From Bryobacterales bacterium (GTDB taxonomy: Bacteria; Acidobacteriota; Terriglobia; Bryobacterales; Bryobacteraceae), in assembly GCA_025353235.1 (NCBI GenBank), contig JANXQZ010000848.1:1-10151 (forward strand): a stretch of DNA of 10,151 bases, in the 5' to 3' direction. The notes under the pieces are model-generated. The model had not been told where the DNA came from, did no database searches, and saw only the letters and a program-made list of their open reading frames with translations. Numbering within the stretch: position 1 is the stretch's first letter; the number at the start of each line of letters is the position of its first letter. This document shows positions 6,212 to 10,151 of this stretch, in pieces. The translations under genes and the position numbers were made by a program.

Positions 6212-8488
6212 TCATGCTTTCACTTTCGACGCAGAGTCCTGGCCGAGCGTAAAATAAAACGTTGTTCCCTGGCCCGTATTCGATTTCACCCAAATGCGCC
6301 CGCCCTGCCGATCAATGATTTTCTGGGTTATTGTGAGGCCCGCGCCGGAGCCTCCGCCGAACTCGTCGCGTGCGTGCAAGCGGCGGAAAATCTGGAATAT
6401 CTCATCATAATGCTTTTCCCGAATCCCAATTCCGTTATCTCGAACGAACAGCACTGGTTGGCCCGTCAACGCAGGTTCTTCGAAGCCGATTTCCACTTCC
6501 TTGGCCGCTTTGTCGTTGTACTTGATCGCATTGGAAATCAGATTCGTGAACACTTCAACCAGGCGCATCTGGTCTCCCTTGATGATGGGCAACAACCGAG
6601 GAATCCGAATCGTAACGGCCTCCGTACGGATTCGAAATTGAAGCAGATCCAGCGCCTCGCTGACAACTCCGTTTAGATCCACCTCGGTCTTTGCGAACTT
6701 CGCCTGTCCCAAGCGGCTATATTCGAGTAGCGAATCAAGCAGGTCGTTCATGCGCTGGCTGAGCCGGCTCATGGTGGCAAGCTTGGCGTTGCCTTCCTCA
6801 TCCAGCTTGTCCGCGTAATCTTCCCGCAAAATGTCCGCGTAGTTGTGAATGCCTCTGAGCGGCTCCTTCAAATCGTGGGATGCGACGTAGGCGAAGGAGT
6901 CGAGCTCGGCGTGGCTGCGCTCCAGATCGGCATACAGCCTGCCAAGTTCCTCGGCACGGCTGAGCACCAATTCAAGAAGCGCCGCTCGCAGCTCTTTTGC
7001 CGCCTCCAGCTCCACATCCGACCACGGCGACGACTTCAGCCGGACCGTCTCTTTCCATAGCGCGAACGAGGTGCGCGGCAGCAACCGCTGTCCATCGTCG
7101 GAGATGTCCACTGGTTTGTGCGGATCGCCCGCCCAATTCACGGTCTCAATGATCTCAGGGCGGAACCACAAGAGAAAATCGTCGTTCGCTTTGGAAAACC
7201 GAAGCGCCAGCAGACCGGCGCAGCGGTCTTTAAACGCCGCAGCCTCGGGAAAGTGCGCGGAGAGGCTGTCGGTCGCGAATACGTGCCGATCCATTGCTGT
7301 CGAGAGCCACGTGACGATCTGCTGGATTTCGGTTTGCGAGGGAGTGGAGCCCATCGGTGTTATGCGCCCGTTGACGCTGATCGCCGCTCCGTCGGCCTTC
7401 ACGAAATCCAGCAGATTGGGCGTGTCCTCAAGGAAACCGGCAACGAAATCTGCGTGCCGGGAGACGTTTTCCACCATCTTGGTCTGAGTGGATTTGAGCT
7501 TCGTTCGGTATTCGTAGTTCTCCAGGTCCTCCTTCGCGGTCATCATCATGGAGACCATGTGAGCCAGAAATTCAGAAGCCACGCGCACTTCATAGGGCAC
7601 GTGTTTAGGACCGGTGTGGTGATGGCAGGCGATCAACCCCCAGAGCTCGCCGTTCTTGAGAAGAGTCATCACCATGCTCGACCGGGTTCCCATGTTCTTC
7701 AAGTAATCGATATACATGATGGAGACGCTGCGTAGAAATGCGTAGCTCATGTCGAGCGGTCCGCCCGTTACCGGATTGTTCTCGGGGAGCATGGGAACGG
7801 GTATATACGCGAGATCGGGCTGATGGCGAACCCAGGTTAAAGAGAACAGTCGCCTAGCGGGTGCCGGGATGTCGGATGGGGGATAGTGCAGGCCAAGATA
7901 GGGCTGCATGCCGTCGGCGAGCGCTTCCGATCGAACCCACCCGCTGTGGTCTTCCATGAATTTGTAGACCATCACGCGGTCAAATCCGGTGAATGCGCGA
8001 ACCTGTTGGGCCGCCAGGTCGAAGAAAGATTGCAGACCGGTAGTGGCCTGGAGCTTAGAAATTGCGCCTCGCAAGTCGGAATAGAGATCGAGTACGGGCA
8101 CGTCGGCTACTTCGGGTCTCGCCTCCAGTTCGAGAATAAGAACTTGGTCATAGCGATGCGCGAGCACATCGAAGTCGCGGCCGCTCAAGCGCGTTCGGGC
8201 GACGTGGATAGGCGCGCGCTCCAGGTTCTCCAGGCGAAGACGCACGCGGATGCCATCGAGCTGTTCTTCGTTGAACAGGCGTCGGAGATTGGTGCGCGCT
8301 AGCTCCTCGGCAGGGATGCCTAGCAGCTCCCCCGTATTTTGGCTGGCCTGCAGAATTCGGAGTTCCGGCTCCCTCAGGACCAGCATCGCGCCATGCGGCT
8401 GGATGGCCCCAGCGTATTGGATCTGCTCCTGATCGCAATTCGTCAGGTCAACGTTCTTGGGTGTGATGATGGTTTCGAGTGTGCTCAT
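6212..8488 (-). CDS. bphP: Bacteriophytochrome histidine kinase (PAS-GAF-PHY-HisKA-HATPase)
   Basis: A 758-residue red/far-red photoreceptor that should bind biliverdin and signal through its C-terminal kinase. Domains: PAS ~14-120 with the biliverdin-attaching Cys18 in LTNCDQEQIQ, followed by GAIQPHG; GAF ~140-310 with PSDIPA (Asp206) and ACHH (His289/290); PHY ~325-500 with tongue motifs WAG (452-454) and PRTSF (471-475); HisKA with SHDLKEPLR (His538); HATPase ~635-750 with FTNLISNAIKY (Asn653), DNGIGI (Asp684) and GSGAGL. There is no C-terminal receiver. The GAF motif normally reading SP-x-H reads SIMY, placing Tyr259 where the pyrrole-water histidine is expected; Tyr262 matches the usual ring-D pocket tyrosine. 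The GAF lacks the plant-type chromophore Cys. The start is ATG 8488, because it overlaps the heme oxygenase stop as ATGA, implying coupled translation; a TTG at 8506 is less likely. Identification is firm; the photochemistry is not predictable from sequence. Confidence 0.97.
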   Translation of the reverse strand: MSTLETIITPKNVDLTNCDQEQIQYAGAIQPHGAMLVLREPELRILQASQNTGELLGIPAEELARTNLRRLFNEEQLDGIRVRLRLENLERAPIHVARTRLSGRDFDVLAHRYDQVLILELEARPEVADVPVLDLYSDLRGAISKLQATTGLQSFFDLAAQQVRAFTGFDRVMVYKFMEDHSGWVRSEALADGMQPYLGLHYPPSDIPAPARRLFSLTWVRHQPDLAYIPVPMLPENNPVTGGPLDMSYAFLRSVSIMYIDYLKNMGTRSSMVMTLLKNGELWGLIACHHHTGPKHVPYEVRVASEFLAHMVSMMMTAKEDLENYEYRTKLKSTQTKMVENVSRHADFVAGFLEDTPNLLDFVKADGAAISVNGRITPMGSTPSQTEIQQIVTWLSTAMDRHVFATDSLSAHFPEAAAFKDRCAGLLALRFSKANDDFLLWFRPEIIETVNWAGDPHKPVDISDDGQRLLPRTSFALWKETVRLKSSPWSDVELEAAKELRAALLELVLSRAEELGRLYADLERSHAELDSFAYVASHDLKEPLRGIHNYADILREDYADKLDEEGNAKLATMSRLSQRMNDLLDSLLEYSRLGQAKFAKTEVDLNGVVSEALDLLQFRIRTEAVTIRIPRLLPIIKGDQMRLVEVFTNLISNAIKYNDKAAKEVEIGFEEPALTGQPVLFVRDNGIGIREKHYDEIFQIFRRLHARDEFGGGSGAGLTITQKIIDRQGGRIWVKSNTGQGTTFYFTLGQDSASKVKA

Positions 8489-9066
8489 GAGGTGTGGTCG
8501 ATCCAATCGCCGAAGGTTTGAAACGTGGCGACCGCTGAGTGGATGATGGTGTCGTGGCGATCAGGCTGAGAAGCCGCGTATGCTTCGATCGCTTCTCGGA
8601 ACTTTCTCCACATCGTTCCAATATTTGCGCCATAACTGGCAAAAAAAGCGCAGCCATTCTCGGGCGTGTAGTTCAGGTTGGCACGTACGTCACGCGCTAT
8701 GAATTGGCCGCCCAAAGTAGAGCCTTCCAGCACGTATAAGCAACCGAACTGGTCGGCAAGCGAGCGAAGCGGCGACGTGGGTGCAAGCGGCAAGTCTTCA
8801 GAGCCGGAGCTATCCAGCACGTTCAAATCGCGCCGCAGCGAACCCGTCCGCATTCTATCTTCAATATCCGGCAGCCATTGCGCGATTTCGGATTTAGACC
8901 GCAGGATCTCCGCTTCCAGCGGACAATAAACTCCGTAAAACGTTTGCAGCAATCGGCGATACCCTGCCACGGTCTGCACACGATTCAGCACGTCAACGCG
9001 GCGCTCCAGATCGGCGTGACAAGCCTGCGTCTCTCGCTTAAGCCGTTGCAGGATCGAGCTATCCAT
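8485..9066 (-). CDS. bphO: Biliverdin-producing heme oxygenase
   Basis: A cytoplasmic heme oxygenase that cleaves heme to biliverdin, iron and CO, supplying the chromophore for the adjacent bacteriophytochrome. The preferred start, ATG 9066, gives 193 residues, the usual BphO size. Seen directly: an N-terminal helix LKRETQACHADLERRV with the probable proximal heme ligand His17, and the distal-helix signature YVLEGSTLGGQF with GSTLGG at 115-120, whose glycines let the helix kink over heme. An alternative ATG at 9132 (215 residues) has AAGGG 8 bases upstream, and a GTG at 9189 lies inside a hairpin. Both would add a tail with no recognisable domain, read partly or wholly from the leader and repeat region, so they are disfavoured, although ATG 9066 itself has no strong Shine-Dalgarno. 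The stop overlaps the bphP start by 4 bases, placing bphO first in the operon and matching chromophore supply to apoprotein synthesis. Confidence 0.93.
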   Translation of the reverse strand: MDSSILQRLKRETQACHADLERRVDVLNRVQTVAGYRRLLQTFYGVYCPLEAEILRSKSEIAQWLPDIEDRMRTGSLRRDLNVLDSSGSEDLPLAPTSPLRSLADQFGCLYVLEGSTLGGQFIARDVRANLNYTPENGCAFFASYGANIGTMWRKFREAIEAYAASQPDRHDTIIHSAVATFQTFGDWIDHTS

Positions 9067-9146
9067 AGCACTGGCGTCGTTTTCTTCGTTTTGACGTCGT
9101 TTCACCAAACATGCCCATTGAACCTTGTTCATCGCACTTGCCCTTG

Positions 9147-9233
9147 TGGGGCAGGTTGCCAACCTGCAGGCGGGTTGATAACCCGCCACTTGCGCCGATT
9201 ATCAAGCGGCGCGCATGATGCCATCCTGCCCCA
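9147..9233. repeat. Nested palindromic (REP/MITE-like) intergenic element
   Basis: An 87-base block bounded by a perfect 9-base inverted repeat, TGGGGCAGG (9147-9155) and CCTGCCCCA (9225-9233). Inside are two tandem perfect hairpins: GCAGGTT-GCC-AACCTGC (9151-9167) and GGCGGGTT-GAT-AACCCGCC (9169-9187). A third, weaker one pairs GCGCCG (9192-9197) with CGGCGC (9207-9212). TTGATAA (9175-9181) can also pair with TTATCAA (9199-9205), so alternative folds compete. This resembles dispersed bacterial REP or BIME-type repeats, but only one copy is visible here. It lies between divergent genes and would be in the bphO mRNA leader if transcription starts beyond it. No T-tract follows the hairpins, so it is not a classic intrinsic terminator. 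Confidence 0.7.
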
Positions 9234-9248
9234 GCGGGTTCGTCCTCT

Positions 9249-9254
9249 ATTATG
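9249..9254 (-). promoter_or_regulatory. Possible -10 element for the bphO operon
   Basis: The minus strand reads CATAAT here, one mismatch from TATAAT. The best -35-like hexamer upstream is TTACCA (9275-9280), but the 20-base spacer is too long for a standard housekeeping promoter, so support is weak. If used, the transcript would run through the palindromic element before reaching bphO. Confidence 0.2.
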
Positions 9255-9272
9255 TCGCGCTTCCCCTACGAC

Positions 9273-9301
9273 GCTGGTAATATTGAAACTTATTCTATAA
9301 A
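9273..9301 (+). promoter_or_regulatory. Possible promoter of the TonB-dependent receptor gene
   Basis: The stretch from 9277 to 9316 is the clearest AT-rich part of this intergenic region. TATAAA at 9296-9301 could be a -10 element, 22 bases before the ATG. CTGGTA at 9273-9278 is a poor -35 at 17-base spacing. TTGAAA at 9283-9288 is a better -35 match but sits only 7 bases from TATAAA. The case rests on composition and position rather than a strong consensus. Confidence 0.3.
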
Positions 9302-9313
9302 TCGAATTGTTTT

Positions 9314-9317
9314 AGGA
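9314..9317 (+). promoter_or_regulatory. Ribosome binding site of the TonB-dependent receptor gene
   Basis: AGGA stands 6 bases before ATG 9324. It fixes the start of the reading frame, whose first residues form a good signal peptide. Confidence 0.65.
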
Positions 9318-9323
9318 ACCCGA

Positions 9324-10151
9324 ATGCCTCGAGTCTGTCTGCTATTGCTCCTTTTTCCCTTCCTTAGCGCTGCTCAGACGCCGGACACCGCGACCGTTTC
9401 CGGCCAAGTCTTAGACCAGACGCATGCACTCGTCGCGGGTGCGCGGATCACCGCCACCAACGCACTCAGCGGATTCGAAAGGAGCACAAACACCGACGAA
9501 GATGGAAAATTTTCTCTCGCTGGTCTTCCCGTTTCGGGCACGTACAGGATTACCGCCGCCAAGCTAAACTTCGCCGACGCCACTCTGAGCGACATCACTC
9601 TGGCAGGCGGAGGAACCGCCAACGTGACACTGCGGCTCAATGTAATTGGGGGTTTGACGCAGGTTTCAGTAACCGGAGTCGTGGGCGAAGTGCGGACCGA
9701 TCAGCCTCAGTTGGGCGACCGTTTAGGTGCCGTTCAGATGCAGGAAACGCCGTTGCTCAATCGCAAAATCACATTCCTGCCATTGTTGAATGCCGCCAAC
9801 CGCCCGGCTCTCAATCAAGGCGACGTCTTTATCAATCAAAATCTATTTACCAGCAATGGAGCTGGACGGCGGCAGGTTTCCTTCGTGGTCGACGGCAGCA
9901 CTGGAAACGATGCCTGGGGTCGACAAACTATCTTCAGTACCGTTCCCTTGGCCGCCATGCAGGAGATGCAGATTTTGACCAACGCCTTCTCGGCCGAGTT
10001 CGGAGGCAGCACGGGCACCGTAATCAATATCGTGACGCGCAGTGGCGGCAACCAATTCCATGGGGAATTCATGGAGCTATGGCGACCTGCTGCAACTGAG
10101 GCTGCACTGTCAGGGTTCACTTCCCTCAACGCGGCGAGCGGCAACGATCTC
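9324..10151 (+). CDS. Oar-like TonB-dependent receptor with carboxypeptidase-regulatory domain (3' end missing)
   Basis: The first 276 residues of an outer-membrane protein; the frame is still open at the right edge. I translated it by hand from ATG 9324, which follows AGGA. Residues 1-17 form a Sec signal peptide (Arg3, a leucine-rich core, likely cleavage after LSAA). Residues ~23-106 are a carboxypeptidase-regulatory-like beta-sandwich (TVSGQVLDQ, then DEDGKFSLAGLP). Residues ~112-245 match a TonB plug, with VVDGSTGND (188-196), AEFGGSTG (224-231) and VINIVTRSGGNQFHG (233-247). The beta barrel should follow outside the window; such proteins are often about 1,000-1,200 residues. The family is implicated in TonB-driven uptake of large substrates or in surface adhesion, but the substrate cannot be told from this part. 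It is transcribed away from bphO and shares its upstream region, so a functional link to light sensing is not implied. Confidence 0.88.
   Translation, partial: MPRVCLLLLLFPFLSAAQTPDTATVSGQVLDQTHALVAGARITATNALSGFERSTNTDEDGKFSLAGLPVSGTYRITAAKLNFADATLSDITLAGGGTANVTLRLNVIGGLTQVSVTGVVGEVRTDQPQLGDRLGAVQMQETPLLNRKITFLPLLNAANRPALNQGDVFINQNLFTSNGAGRRQVSFVVDGSTGNDAWGRQTIFSTVPLAAMQEMQILTNAFSAEFGGSTGTVINIVTRSGGNQFHGEFMELWRPAATEAALSGFTSLNAASGNDL

Noticed and set aside
7118..7735. Plus-strand reading frame (205 codons) antisense to bphP
   Set aside because: It overlaps the GAF and PHY coding region of a clear phytochrome, and its product is His/Arg-rich with no recognisable fold.
8489..8506. TTG start for bphP at 8506
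   Set aside because: ATG 8488 overlaps the bphO stop as ATGA and gives the usual short leader before the chromophore cysteine.
9169..9187. GC-rich hairpin as an intrinsic terminator
   Set aside because: No run of T follows on either strand and no gene ends nearby; it fits an intergenic repeat better.
9067..9189. N-terminal extension of bphO starting at GTG 9189 or ATG 9132
   Set aside because: The GTG lies within a perfect hairpin, and the extension has no conserved heme oxygenase sequence. ATG 9132 has a fair AAGGG and stays a minor alternative.

Overview
The window reads as a piece of a bacterial chromosome, most likely from an Acidobacteriota member (class Terriglobia or a relative). The main reason is the partial gene at the right edge. 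It has a signal peptide, a carboxypeptidase-regulatory-like domain and a TonB plug with AEFG-STG-VINIVTRSG motifs, an architecture greatly expanded in Acidobacteriota. The dense mix of hybrid histidine kinases fits this, but the phylum call is an inference. No tRNA, rRNA, CRISPR array or transposase was seen.

Layout. (1) 3-2975, plus strand: the 3' part of a large hybrid histidine kinase (HAMP tail, GAF, coiled coil, HisKA, HATPase, three receiver domains), cut by the left edge. (2) 2972-4255, plus strand: a receiver-histidine kinase, probably translationally coupled to gene 1. (3) 4259-9066, minus strand: three tightly packed genes read right to left. They are a biliverdin-producing heme oxygenase (bphO), a bacteriophytochrome histidine kinase (bphP, overlapping bphO by 4 bases), and a REC-PAS-PAS-histidine kinase 15 bases further on. 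The two gene groups converge with only 3 bases between stop codons. (4) 9067-9323: a divergent intergenic region with a nested palindromic element (about 9147-9233) and an AT-rich promoter-like stretch. (5) 9324 to the right edge, plus strand: the start of an Oar-like TonB-dependent receptor.

How the genes may work together. BphO opens heme to biliverdin, and BphP binds it through an N-terminal cysteine to become a red/far-red light sensor. BphP has no receiver of its own. The next gene begins with one, so it is the natural candidate phosphoacceptor and could pass the light signal to a second kinase. The convergent pair adds two kinases and four receivers. The window thus holds four kinase cores and five receivers, but no HPt domain and no DNA-binding output domain.

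The most unusual protein-level feature is in the BphP chromophore pocket. The usual SP-x-H motif reads SIMY, so Tyr occupies the position of the pyrrole-water histidine (His260 in Deinococcus BphP). The most unusual DNA-level feature is the nested palindrome that would lie in the bphO leader.
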